This document shows, piece by piece, positions 24,607-34,204 of a stretch of 64,000 nucleotides of DNA (its first letter is position 1; each line of letters opens with the position of its first letter). This DNA comes from Solirubrobacter sp963724195 (GTDB lineage Bacteria > Actinomycetota > Thermoleophilia > Solirubrobacterales > Solirubrobacteraceae). A program made the position numbers and the translations under genes. A model generated the notes under the pieces. That model ran no database searches. It saw nothing but the letters and a program-made list of their open reading frames with translations, and was not told where the DNA came from. The stretch spans positions 124,001 to 188,000 of the forward strand of contig CAVRTQ010000010.1 of NCBI GenBank assembly GCA_963724195.1. Direction: 5' to 3'.

Positions 24607-25102
24607 CTAGACGGTGTGCTCCCCGGACGCGGCCGCGATCTCCGCGGCGATCTGCACTGCCTCTTCGACCACGCCCATAGCCACGCCCGGCACGACCACC
24701 CCGAACAAGGTCACGCGCGGCGACGAAACACGAGGCGGCGACGAGAACAGCGGCACGCGGAGACCGGCCCCGACGACGCACCCTTCCTCGATGCGCAGTT
24801 CATCCACGGCGTCCACAGCCCACACCCCCACGCCGGTCTCCACCACGGCGATCAGCAGCGCATCGGCGAAGCAACCCCCGCGAGCGGTACCCACCCCGCA
24901 CGAGCCGCGCGCGGAGCGCGGCCTCCGCCGGCGCCGGTCCCTCGATGCCGAGCCGGGCCATGGCGATCGCGTAGGGGTCGACGGCGTGCGGGACCCGCGG
25001 GACGCGATCGGCCAACGCGCGGAGCCGCGCGCGCACGTCGGGCGGGGAGCGGCGCGCGTGCGCCACCTCGACCGTCTCGCACACGAGCGCGAGCTCACTC
25101 AA
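24607..25102 (-). CDS. Conserved protein of unknown function, last gene of the mce operon, frameshifted near 24905
   Basis: About 164 residues when restored. The order of segments is ALVCETVEVAHARRSPPDV, VPHAVDPYAIAMARLGIEG, then GCFADALLIAVVETGVGVWAVD, LPLFSSPPRVSSPRVTLF-like RVPLFSSPPRVSSPRVTL, and VVVPGVAMGVVEEAVQIAAEI. The high glycine/valine content with conserved FADALL and VETGVGVW blocks suggests a real globular domain, but I cannot name it. The TTG start at 25102 overlaps the redoxin gene stop by eight bases, so it is translated with that operon. One indel near 24905 joins the two frames. Confidence 0.65.
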
Positions 25103-25686
25103 GCTTCCGCACCCACTCGTCGAGCTGCGCTTCGCTCTGTACGCCGACCGTCGACCCCGCGATCTCGCCGCCGCGCTTGACGTACGTGATCGTCGGGCAG
25201 ACCACGACGGCGTACTCGTTGGCGACGGCGCCGTCGTTGTCGTAGCCGACGGGCAGGTTCGACCGCAGCCCGCGCGCGTCGGACGCGTTCGCGCGCACGG
25301 CCACCACCCGGAACTGCCACGTCCCGATGCCGCGCGGCGACGCGCTCGAGCGCCGGGAGCTGGTTGCGGCAGCGCGCCACCGGGTGGAACACGAAGGCCA
25401 GCACGAACGGACCCTGCTCGCGCAGCTCGCACACGTTCAGCACCTCGGGGCCGCGCACCTCGCACGCGGGCCGCGCGCCGGCCGCGCCTTGGCCGGCGGC
25501 GGTGGCCACGTTCGCGTCGCAGCGGCCCTCGCACGGCGAGGTCGACAAGGGCATCGCGAAGGGCGGGAGCGTGTCGCCGGCCTCCAGGCCCTTCGAGCCC
25601 TCGGAGTCGGTGACGATCGTGTTGAAGGTGATGAACGTGAGCAGCGCGCCCACGAACACCACGACCAGCAGGCCGGGCCGCTTCAT
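25095..25686 (-). CDS. Membrane-anchored TlpA-like redoxin, frameshifted near 25330
   Basis: About 197 residues when restored. A single N-terminal anchor (LLVVVFVGALLTFITFNTI) places a thioredoxin-fold domain outside the membrane. The domain reads LPPFAMPL, then CEVRGPEVLNVCELREQGPFVLAFVFHPVARCRNQLPALERV, and after the shift VAVRANASDARGLRSNLPVGYDNDGAVANEYAVVVCPTITYV with the cis-Pro loop. The usual CxxC is replaced by a single Cys (VARCRNQ), so simple disulfide reduction is doubtful. Extra Cys pairs precede it. The start ATG overlaps the RND transporter stop (ATGA). The link with mce genes is the notable feature. Confidence 0.76.
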
Positions 25687-28237
25687 GGGCTTGCCCATGC
25701 AGCGAACGCACATGGCGCCGGCGAAGCCGGCTGCCGTGATCGTTCGCCTTTCACGCCGCGACGGTCCGGCGGCCAGCGCCCGAGCCGCGGCACGAGCGCA
25801 CCCCGCTCGGCCAGGACGAGCACCGCCGGCAACACGGCCAGCACGCCCACCAGAGACACGGCGAGGTTCAAGACGGTGACGAGGCCGAAGTCGCGCAGCA
25901 TCGCCACGTCGGAGGCGATCAACACCGCGAAGCCGGCGATCGCGGTCACGCCCGAGGCGAACACGGCCGCGCCCGTCACGCGGTACGTCCGCAGCAGCGC
26001 CTCGACCGGCTCCGACCCGGCTTCGCGCTCCTCGCGATACCGAGCCGAGAGCAGCACCGAGAACTCCGTCGAGATCGCGATCACCAGCGCGCTCAGCGCC
26101 GCGGACATCGGGTTCAGCGGCACACCCACGAGGAACAGCACGAGCGCCGACCAGCCCGTCGCCAGCGCGATCGGCACGAGCGGCACCCACGCGCGCTCCC
26201 ACGACCGGTACACCGCGAACAGCGCCAAGGCGACCGCGGCCAGCCCGATCACCACGACCAGCAGCCGCCGCAGCGGATCGCTCATCGCGTGGTTGGCGTC
26301 CGCGGCCAGCACGGGCAGGCCGGCCAGCGTCGCGCGCACACCCTCGGGCGGGTTCAGACGCGACCGCATCCCCTCGATCACCTCGCGCTGCGCCTCCAGC
26401 GACTGGAGCCGGACACCGAACGCCAGGACTGCCGTCTTGCGGTCGGGCGTGATCGCCGCCTGGGACAGGTACGGCGGCACCGCGTCCAGCAGCGCGCGCA
26501 CCTGCTCCTTCGTCGCCGACAGCTCGGGCGTGCGGAACAGATCGGGCAGCGACAGGGCCGGGCACAGCGCGGCGCCGGTGCAGCCCGCCTCGGCGTTGTA
26601 GCCGTTGCGCAGCAGCACCGCGCTCTGGTAGTCGCGCATCCAGCGCACCACCGCGGGATCGGTCAGGTCCTCGCCTTCGACGACGACGTCGATCTCCCCC
26701 GCCGTGCCCGGTCTCCTTCTGCAGCGCGTCGAGATCCTGCACCGCGGCCAAGGACTGGGGGACGAGCTTCTGGAGCTCGGAGACGATCGCGATCCGGCTG
26801 TCCAGCGCCCACCCGCACACCGCCAGCAACGCGGCGGCGATCAGCACCGCGCGCGCGTTCGCCACCACCCACCGCAGCGGCCGTTCCACCCGCAGCCGCG
26901 GCACCCGCACGGCGTTCACGAGGTCGCCGGCGCCCCGCACCGACCGCGCGAACACGCCCGACCGGGACCCGCCGCCGCCGAGCTCCAGCACCGCCGCGCC
27001 CGCGGTGAAGGTCAACGCCAAAGCGACCCCGACCCCCACCACCAGCAGCGCCCCGAACCCGCGCACCATCGGCACGGGGGAGAACAGCAGGATCAGGAAC
27101 CCGACCGCCGTCGCCAGCGCCGCCGTCGCGATCACGCGCCGCGAGTTGCCGGCCTGGAACTGGATCGCGTAGTCCACGGCCAGCCCGAGCAGCACCGGCA
27201 GCACCGCGATCGACGCCATCGTCAGCGGCAGCCCCAGCAGCGACAGCCCGCCGAACACGATCGAGACCGTCCCGAGCGCGATCGCCAACGGCAGCAGCCG
27301 CAGCCGCGCCCGGAACAGCAGGGCCAGCACCAGCGCCATCACGGCCACGCCCACGAGCAGCAGCCGCAACGTCGACGCCGCGAGCACCTCGGTGAGCTCA
27401 TCCGCGAGCACCGGCACGCCCGTGACGACATACTGCCCGCCGCTCTCGAGCTGCCACTGCGGCATCGTCACCGCCGCGCGCACCTGGGCGACCGCCTCCG
27501 CGCGCTGCTCATCGCTCAACCCGTGCTTGAGCCGGACGGAGATCAGCGCGCTGTCGGCCGACGGGAACAGGTAGGCGAACCGCGCCTTCGGGGTCCGCTC
27601 GCCGCGGGCCGCGTCGAACACGAGCTGGTAGACGAAGTCCGGGTCGTTGAGCTTCGGCGCGCCCGTCAGGTTCAGCCCGTACTTGGCGTTCATCGCGAGC
27701 AGCTCGGACGCGAACTGCTGGTAGACGGCCTTCTCCGCCTCCTTGCCGTACGCCTCCGCCTTGGCCTTGGACTGCACCCGCGGCCCGCGCCTGCTTCTCG
27801 GCGGCCGCGCGCACCTGCTCGGCCTGCGCCGCCCGCTCGCGGGTGCGGCCCTGCAGCTGCGCCGTGAGCTCGTTGACGGAGGAGTTGATGAAGGTGCCGG
27901 GTCCGTAGACCACATGCACGCGATCGGCGGCCGCGATCCGGTCGCACGGCGAGCCCGCACCGCCCGGCGGCTCCACGCCCTCGGGCACGTTCCCCGACAG
28001 GCACCCCTCGAGCCCGAGCAGCCGGTTCAGGTCCGACGTGAGCACCATCTGCGGCAGGTCGCCGCGCACGAGCACGTAGACCGCGTCGTCGCCGAAGCGC
28101 TCACGCGCGACCTCGGTCGCGCGCCCCGAGTCATTCCCGCCGCCGACCAGCGACCCCGTCGAGGCGCTGACCGACAGCTGCGTGGCCAACCCCGCTCCGG
28201 CGAGCACGAGCAGCACGGCGACGACGATGACGCGCAC
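25683..28237 (-). CDS. MMPL/RND-family lipid transporter (HpnN-like), two frameshifts
   Basis: About 850 residues when restored, with 12 predicted helices in two halves. The first half has GVAVMALVLALLFRARLRLLPLAIALG and GLAVDYAIQFQAGN, the second AISTEFSVLLSARYREER and GVTAIAGFAVLIASDVAMLRDFG. These are the D-Y and E-F/S pairs of RND helices 4 and 10. The large extracytoplasmic loop contains VNELTAQLQGRTRERAAQAEQ. Members of this family move hopanoids, siderophores or complex lipids. Frame changes at about 27780 and 26700 are single-base. It begins immediately after the last mce gene (GTG 28237) and ends coupled to the redoxin gene. Confidence 0.88.
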
Positions 28238-28242
28238 GGCGG

Positions 28243-29853
28243 CTACCCGTCGTCGCGGGCGTTCACGTGCGGGTACTGCGTGCGCTCGCCCCCGAACTCG
28301 AACGGCCCCTGCTTCCGGCACGGCGGCGCGACCACGCCCGCGCCGCCGACCCCGAACGCGTACTGCTGGATCTGGCTGAGCAGCTCGTCCGGGATGAGCG
28401 CCTCGGCCTGCTCAGGCGTGAGCGGGATCTGCGGGATCGGCGGCAGCGTCACCGGCGGCAGGCCCGGGACCACTGGCGGGATCGCCGTGGGCACCGCGTC
28501 GACGACGGTGTTGACCAGGTCGATCGGCGTGTTCGTGACCGACGGGAGCAGGTTCCCCGCGTTGCACTGGCGGTCCTCGTACACCGGCAGCCCGGTGGAG
28601 ATCTGGTCGAAGTGGTTCGGCAGCGTGTACGGGTTCGGCCGGTTGGTCGGCAGACGGTTGGGATACGCCGCCAGGTTCTCCGGGTTCAGCGGGTTGCTCG
28701 TGCGCAGGTAGTGCAGGCCGCTGCGCGCGTCGCGCGCCTGCGTGGCCGAGCCGGCGTTGGCGAAGAACGACGTCAGGTCGCGCTTGTAGAGCCCGATGAA
28801 GTCGACGGCGGGCGTGAGCTGGGCGGTCGCCGGGACGAGCTGGCCGAGCGTCGGGCGCGTGTCCACGAGCACCTGCTCGGCGGCCGGGAAGCCCTCCTTG
28901 GACGCCGCGATCAGCGGGTCCAGCTCCTCGAGCAGGTTCTTGAGGTCCGGCGCGAGGTCCGCGAGGTCCTCGAGCGTCGGCGACAGCTCACGCGCGGCCG
29001 GGCGCAGCTGCGTGATGAGCGGGTCGGTCTCGCGCTGGAACTCGTCCAACCGCTCGAACGTCTTGCGCGACTCCTCCTCGAAGGTCGGCAGCGCGCGGAA
29101 CGACGCCTGCAGCTCGCTGTCCCGCGCCGCGGTGGCCGCGAACACGCTGTCGGTGTTCTCGATCAGCGAGCGCAGCTGGTCGTCACGCTCGCTGAGCGCG
29201 CCGAAGACGATGCCCGTGTTGGCCACGAGCTGGGAGAGCGCTTCCTCCTGGCGGTTGAGCACGTCCACGATCGTCGCGGTGTCCTCCGCGAACGGCGCGA
29301 GGTTGCCGAGCGCGTCGTTGAGATCCTGCCCACGGCCGTCGCCGATGGCCTGCGCCTGCGTCTGCATCCACTCCTGGAAGTTCGCGCGCGTCTCGGGATC
29401 GAACGAGCGCAGGATCTCGTCCAGCTCGACCGTGTCGGACACCTGCGTGGACGCGAGCTCGCCGCCCTCGGGGATCGTGTCCGCGCTGTTGCTCCCCGGC
29501 GTGAGCTCCACGTAGGTCTCACCCAGCAGCGTCTTCTGGCGCAGGATCGCGCGCGCGTCCTCCGGCAGCGGCGCGTAGCGCGACTGCAGCTGGATCTCCA
29601 CGTCCGCGCGGCCCGTCTGCTTGTTCGGCTCGATCGTCTTGACCTTGCCGACCGGCACGCCGCTGATGCGCACGTCGGCCTCCAGCGCGAGCTGGCCGGA
29701 CTCGGCGAACGACGTGTGGAAGCGGTAGCCCTTCGGCTTCAGCGGCACCGGGCCGCCGAACGCGAGCCACAGGAACAGCAGCAGCCCGAAGCACGTCAGC
29801 GCGAACAGCACCATCGCCGCGATCTTGCCGAGTGAGGGAGCGTCCTTGACCAT
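28243..29853 (-). CDS. Mce protein, sixth of the operon
   Basis: A 536-residue MlaD/Mce-family protein that forms part of a periplasmic or cell-wall lipid-shuttling tube. One N-terminal anchor (about 10-32) precedes the single MlaD domain (YRFHTSFAESGQLALEADVRISGVPVGKVKTI, about 44-115). A long alpha-helical needle region follows (LDEILRSFDPETRANFQEWM onward). The C-terminal tail is Pro-rich (VVPGLPPVTLPPIPQIPLTP) and ends with PPCRKQGPFEFGGERTQYP. It is intact. The gene lies three bases after the previous mce stop and just upstream of the RND gene. Confidence 0.93.
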   Translation of the reverse strand: MVKDAPSLGKIAAMVLFALTCFGLLLFLWLAFGGPVPLKPKGYRFHTSFAESGQLALEADVRISGVPVGKVKTIEPNKQTGRADVEIQLQSRYAPLPEDARAILRQKTLLGETYVELTPGSNSADTIPEGGELASTQVSDTVELDEILRSFDPETRANFQEWMQTQAQAIGDGRGQDLNDALGNLAPFAEDTATIVDVLNRQEEALSQLVANTGIVFGALSERDDQLRSLIENTDSVFAATAARDSELQASFRALPTFEEESRKTFERLDEFQRETDPLITQLRPAARELSPTLEDLADLAPDLKNLLEELDPLIAASKEGFPAAEQVLVDTRPTLGQLVPATAQLTPAVDFIGLYKRDLTSFFANAGSATQARDARSGLHYLRTSNPLNPENLAAYPNRLPTNRPNPYTLPNHFDQISTGLPVYEDRQCNAGNLLPSVTNTPIDLVNTVVDAVPTAIPPVVPGLPPVTLPPIPQIPLTPEQAEALIPDELLSQIQQYAFGVGGAGVVAPPCRKQGPFEFGGERTQYPHVNARDDG

Positions 29854-29856
29854 GGC

Positions 29857-31227
29857 TCAGCCTCCCGCCGGTGCCGTGCCGCCGCCGGCCGCCGGGCCCT
29901 GCTGGGACGCGGGGCAGACGTCCTCCTGCGCGGGCGCGTTGAGCAAGGTGACGAGCGTGCCGAGCTGCGGGTTGGCCTGCGCGACCGCGTCCAGCAGCTG
30001 GACGGAGTTGCACGAGAGCAGGAACAGGCCGCGGCGGATCGGGCCGTGCGCGTCCGCGGTGGAGAAGAGCGAGTTGCCGGCGTGGTTGACCCAGGCCTGC
30101 CAGAACAGCATGCCTTCCTCGGTCGAGCCGGGCGGGTTGTAGGCCGCCGCGTTCAGCAGCTGGTTGACGACCTTGACCGAGCGCGTGAGGTCGGGCGTCG
30201 CCGCCGCGAGGTCGCGCATCGCCGGGCGCAGCTCCTTGACCGTCGGCAGCGCCGCGCGCGTGAACGGGCGGATCTCGTCGCGGATGATCGGCGTGGACTG
30301 GCGCAGGAACGGGCGCGTCTGCTGCAGCGACGGCCCGAGCGCGCGCGCCGCGGGCCGCAGCGACTCGAGCGTCGGCCCCATCACGTCGGCCAGCGTCTCG
30401 ACCTTGCCGAGCGTCGTCTGGCTCGTCTGCAGCGTCCCGGGGAGCTTCTGGAGGATGGCCTGCAGCGACGCGTCCTGCTCCGCCAGCGTCCCGAACACCG
30501 CGTTCGAGTTCTGCACGAAGTTCGCGAGCTGCGTGTCGCGCCGGCCGAGCTCGTTGGCCAGCAGCGAGAAGTTGTGCACGACGCGGCGCAGGTTCTCGCG
30601 GCGGTCGGCCAGGCCCTCGTTGATCTCGCGCGCGTACTTGGCGGTCGGCTCCAGGCGCCGGATGGCCTGCGCGAGCTGGCGCCCCTTGCGCTCGGAGCCG
30701 AGGCCTTCGGCGCCGTCGTTGAGGAGCAGCAGCAGGTAGTCGCGCGTGTCCGCGTCCAGCGTGGCCAGGATCTCGTCGAGGTTGACGTCCGGCAGCGTCT
30801 GCGAGACCGGGATCACGCCGCCCTCTTCGATCCGGCCCGCCGACGGCGTGCCCGGCGTGAGCTCGGCGACCATGTCCTTCAGGCCGGTCTTCGGGCGCAG
30901 CAGGATCGAGGCGTCCTTGTAGATCCGGTCGTGCTTGCGCTCGATCTTCATGCCGATGATCGCCTTGCCGTCGCGCAGCTTGACCGACGCGATCTCGCCC
31001 ACCTCGACGCCCGCGATGTTCACCGTCTGGCCCTGGCCCGGCGTGACGGCCTGCGCGGTCGTCAGCTCGGCCTCGAGCTCGAAGGAGTCGCGGCCCAGGA
31101 TCGGCACGCCCGCGGGCAGCGCGAGCCGCTGCTTGTCGAGGATGTAGACCGACACGACGAGCGAGACGGCGACCAGGCCGAGGATGGCCAGGAAGTCCGG
31201 GAGGTGCTTGCGGATCGCCGTCTTCAC
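29857..31227 (-). CDS. Mce protein, fifth of the operon
   Basis: A 456-residue protein with an anchor helix (FLAILGLVAVSLVVSVYIL, about 12-30). The MlaD domain (FELEAELTTAQAVTPGQGQTV to ELTPGTPSAGRI) is followed by a long helical region. Cys residues near the end (LLSCNSVQLLD and EDVCPASQQ) may form a disulfide. It is intact and overlaps the upstream mce gene by four bases. Individual roles of the six Mce subunits cannot be told apart from sequence here. Confidence 0.93.
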   Translation of the reverse strand: MKTAIRKHLPDFLAILGLVAVSLVVSVYILDKQRLALPAGVPILGRDSFELEAELTTAQAVTPGQGQTVNIAGVEVGEIASVKLRDGKAIIGMKIERKHDRIYKDASILLRPKTGLKDMVAELTPGTPSAGRIEEGGVIPVSQTLPDVNLDEILATLDADTRDYLLLLLNDGAEGLGSERKGRQLAQAIRRLEPTAKYAREINEGLADRRENLRRVVHNFSLLANELGRRDTQLANFVQNSNAVFGTLAEQDASLQAILQKLPGTLQTSQTTLGKVETLADVMGPTLESLRPAARALGPSLQQTRPFLRQSTPIIRDEIRPFTRAALPTVKELRPAMRDLAAATPDLTRSVKVVNQLLNAAAYNPPGSTEEGMLFWQAWVNHAGNSLFSTADAHGPIRRGLFLLSCNSVQLLDAVAQANPQLGTLVTLLNAPAQEDVCPASQQGPAAGGGTAPAGG

Positions 31228-32789
31228 TTCGACGCCCCGAACGGGTTCAGCTTCTTGCGGACGACCTGCAGCTCAGCCTGCTTGCGGAGCTTGTCCTGCT
31301 TGGTCTTGGCGGTCGCCGCCGTGGCCGCGGGGCCACCGCCGGGCGCGGTCTTGTTCGCCGCCGGCCCGTTGATGTTCGGCAGCGTCTGCGTGTGGCAGGG
31401 CACGTCGTCCTTGTAGACCGGCTTCTTCTTCGGCATCGCCGGGCGGTTGCCGAGCGGGGCCTCGATGAAGTTGCCGAACAGCTCACCGAGGCTCGTCGAG
31501 TTCGGTCCGAGCGAGAGCGTCTGCGAGCCGCCGCCGGTCTGGAAGCGCACGTACGTGCCGTTGCCGTCGAAGTTCTGGCCCTCGCCGGCGATGCCGACCA
31601 GCGCGTAGAAGAACTCCTTGTAGTTCTCCTCGCCGTTGTTGAACTCGTCCTGGACGACCAGGTCGCCGGCGGGGAGCACGACGTCGCGCGCGCACTTGGC
31701 GAGCAGGTTGACCTCGGGCAGCAGGTCGGTCGCGCGGTCGATCAGGCGGGCGAGGTCGACGGTGGCGGGCGAGAGCTCCTCGGCCAGCCCGCCGAGCTCC
31801 TCCGGCTGCACGAGCGCGCGCGTCTGCTCGATCCACGGGAACGCGGCCTCGATCGTGGCCGGCGTCTCACGCACGCCCGGGCGGATCTCGGTCGCGAACG
31901 CGCGCGTCGGCGGGAACGCCGCGTTGAGGGAGTCGAACGCGCTGTTGGCCGCGGCCAGCGTCGGCGGCAGCTCGCGGATCGAGGTGCGCAGGTTCGTCGA
32001 CTCGCTCGCGAGCGCGCCCGTGGTCACGTTGAGGTTGGTGATCAGGTCCTGCAGCGACTGCTCGTAGCGGCTGAGCTGCTCGGCCGTGCGGGCGGTGCCG
32101 CGGATGAGCCGGGTGAGGTCGCGCGTCGGCTCGGTGCCCAGCAGCGCCTCGAACACCTGCGCGGACGAGCGCTCCGCGACCGGGATGTCGTCGAGCGCGT
32201 CATTGAAGGACTCCGCCGCCGTCTGGTCCTGGGCGAGCGGGTCGGCGTCCTCGTTCTCCGCGGCCGTCGGCTTGGACGTGAGCGCCGCGTTGAGGCCGGT
32301 CAGCAGCTGCTGCAGGTCCTCGCGCGAGTCGCTCTGCAGGGACGTCAGCACCTCGTCGAGCTGGACGGGCGAGGCCGTCTGCGTGACCGCGATCGTGTCC
32401 CCGGACTCCAGCTGCGGCGAGCCCGGCGTGCCCGGCTTGAGGTCCACGAAGAAGTTGCCCTCGAGGAAGATGCGCGGACGGATCTTGGCCGTCGCGTTCT
32501 TGTGCAGCGGGAGTGCGGAGTCCTTGAGCTCCAGCACCAGCAGGGCGTCGTTGGAGCCTTCGACCGGCTCGACGGCCTTGACCTTGCCCACCTCGACGCC
32601 CGCGATCCGCACGGGCGAGTTGGGCCGGATCGAGTTCGCCGACTGGAACTGCGCGTGGAGCCGGAAGCCGGACGTGAACGGGACGTCCTTCGTGAAGCCG
32701 AAGTACATGATCACCACGACCAACAGCGCGCCCAGCAGGCCGATGAAGGCGTTCGAGCGGCGTGGGCCGCGGCGACCGGAGCGGGCCAT
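31224..32789 (-). CDS. Mce protein, fourth of the operon
   Basis: A 521-residue protein. A basic N-terminus (ARSGRRGPRRSN) precedes the anchor helix (about 14-32) and the MlaD domain (FRLHAQFQSANSIRPNSPVRIAGVEVGKVKAV). The needle region includes QDLITNLNVTTGALASESTNL. The C-terminus is Lys-rich (KTKQDKLRKQAELQVVRKKLNPFG), unlike the other copies, and might contact nucleic acid-free surfaces such as acidic polymers or the cell wall; that is a guess. Start ATG 32789 overlaps the upstream stop by one base. Confidence 0.93.
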   Translation of the reverse strand: MARSGRRGPRRSNAFIGLLGALLVVVIMYFGFTKDVPFTSGFRLHAQFQSANSIRPNSPVRIAGVEVGKVKAVEPVEGSNDALLVLELKDSALPLHKNATAKIRPRIFLEGNFFVDLKPGTPGSPQLESGDTIAVTQTASPVQLDEVLTSLQSDSREDLQQLLTGLNAALTSKPTAAENEDADPLAQDQTAAESFNDALDDIPVAERSSAQVFEALLGTEPTRDLTRLIRGTARTAEQLSRYEQSLQDLITNLNVTTGALASESTNLRTSIRELPPTLAAANSAFDSLNAAFPPTRAFATEIRPGVRETPATIEAAFPWIEQTRALVQPEELGGLAEELSPATVDLARLIDRATDLLPEVNLLAKCARDVVLPAGDLVVQDEFNNGEENYKEFFYALVGIAGEGQNFDGNGTYVRFQTGGGSQTLSLGPNSTSLGELFGNFIEAPLGNRPAMPKKKPVYKDDVPCHTQTLPNINGPAANKTAPGGGPAATAATAKTKQDKLRKQAELQVVRKKLNPFGASK

Positions 32790-34204
32790 CAGCGCGCGTC
32801 TCCCTGCGTCGCGTAGCCCTCGGTGCGCGCCTGCTGCGTGCCGGGCACGTTGCCGATCACGGTGCGTCCGGCGAGGTACCCCTCGTTGCCGGACTCGCAC
32901 TCACGCGGCTGCCCCGGCGAGGCGGTGTTCGGGTACGGGTTCGTGTGCAGGTGGTTGTCGATCGTCGGGCCGTTGGCCGGGGCGGACGACGGGCCGGACT
33001 CGCTGTTCGGGCCCACCGGCGCGGCGACGATGATGAACCGCTGCCAGGTGCCGTTCTTGTCGCCCTCGCTCAGCAGCGAGGAGATGTTGCGGAAGAAGAG
33101 CGAGATGTAGTTGCAGACCGTCTGGGCGGGCGCGAGGTAGTCCAGCGTCGGGGCCGCGGACCGCACGAGCGCGTTCGTGGCCTGGAGACCGCGGGGCACG
33201 AGCGGGTCGTTGGAGAACGTCTGCACCTCGGCGAGCAGCGATTCGAGCCGCCGGTTGAGCGCGGGCGTCTTCGGGAGCACCTCGATACCGGCGCCGAGCG
33301 CGTCCGAGAGGGCCGGGGCGGCCGTGCGCAGCGAACGCGCGCCGGGCCGCAGCTCGCGCAGCAGGCCTTCGGTGTTGGCCAGGAAGGGCCGCTGGTTGGG
33401 CAGCGACTCGATGCCGGCGTCCAGCGCGGGCTTGCCGCCGGTGATCGAGTCCTGGATGTACGGTCGCGCGACGGCGTTGAGCGCGCGCATCGTCGTGTCC
33501 AGGTTGCGGAACAGCGAGGCCTGCGCTTCCGCGGCGGGCGCCACGATCGCCGCCGTGTCCCCGGTCTCCACCACGAACCGCTCGAGGTTGGTGCGCGGGT
33601 CCGAGAGGTTCTGCATCACCGGGATGACGTCGCGCAGCAGCGGGCGGAAGGCGCCGATCGCGGTGTTGATCGACTCGCCGCGACCGGCGAACGCGGTGCC
33701 GAACCCTTCGAGGTTCACCTGCGAGGCCGAGCGCGTGTCCTCGTCGAACATGTTCAGGAACTCGTCGAGCTCCACCGGCGTCTCGGCGCGCGCGATCGGG
33801 ATCGTGTCGCCGTCCTGGAAGCTCGCGCTCGACTTCCCGCGGGTGATCTCCACGTACTTGAGGCCGAGCGCGGACCGCGGCCGGACGATCAGCGTCGAGT
33901 CCTTCGGCAGCGGGCCGGCGTCCTTGTCGAGCGTGAGGTCCACGACCGCGATCACACGGCCGTTGTCCAGCTGGCGCGGCTTGAGCGCCGTGACCGCGCC
34001 GATGCGCGTGCCGCCGACCTTGACGTCGTTGCCGACCGTGAGCTGGGCGGCGCTCGGCAGCTCGGCCTTGACCTGGTAGGTCGGGACGAACGGCAGGCCC
34101 TTGTTGGCGTTGTAGGACAGGAAGACGGCGACGAGGATCACCAGCACCGTCGCGGCGCCGATCAGGACCGGGTTTCCGGCGATGCCTCCCCCGCGCGATC
34201 TCAT
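32789..34204 (-). CDS. Mce protein, third of the operon
   Basis: A 471-residue protein with anchor VLIGAATVLVILVAVFLSY (about 13-31) and MlaD domain (YQVKAELPSAAQLTVGNDVKVGGTRIGAVTAL). The helical needle runs to about residue 370 and a Gly/Asn/Pro-rich tail follows. A strong AAGGAGA precedes ATG 34204. The upstream mce gene normally would end in GGATGA over this start, but a missing base blurs its end. This gene itself is intact. Confidence 0.93.
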   Translation of the reverse strand: MRSRGGGIAGNPVLIGAATVLVILVAVFLSYNANKGLPFVPTYQVKAELPSAAQLTVGNDVKVGGTRIGAVTALKPRQLDNGRVIAVVDLTLDKDAGPLPKDSTLIVRPRSALGLKYVEITRGKSSASFQDGDTIPIARAETPVELDEFLNMFDEDTRSASQVNLEGFGTAFAGRGESINTAIGAFRPLLRDVIPVMQNLSDPRTNLERFVVETGDTAAIVAPAAEAQASLFRNLDTTMRALNAVARPYIQDSITGGKPALDAGIESLPNQRPFLANTEGLLRELRPGARSLRTAAPALSDALGAGIEVLPKTPALNRRLESLLAEVQTFSNDPLVPRGLQATNALVRSAAPTLDYLAPAQTVCNYISLFFRNISSLLSEGDKNGTWQRFIIVAAPVGPNSESGPSSAPANGPTIDNHLHTNPYPNTASPGQPRECESGNEGYLAGRTVIGNVPGTQQARTEGYATQGDAR

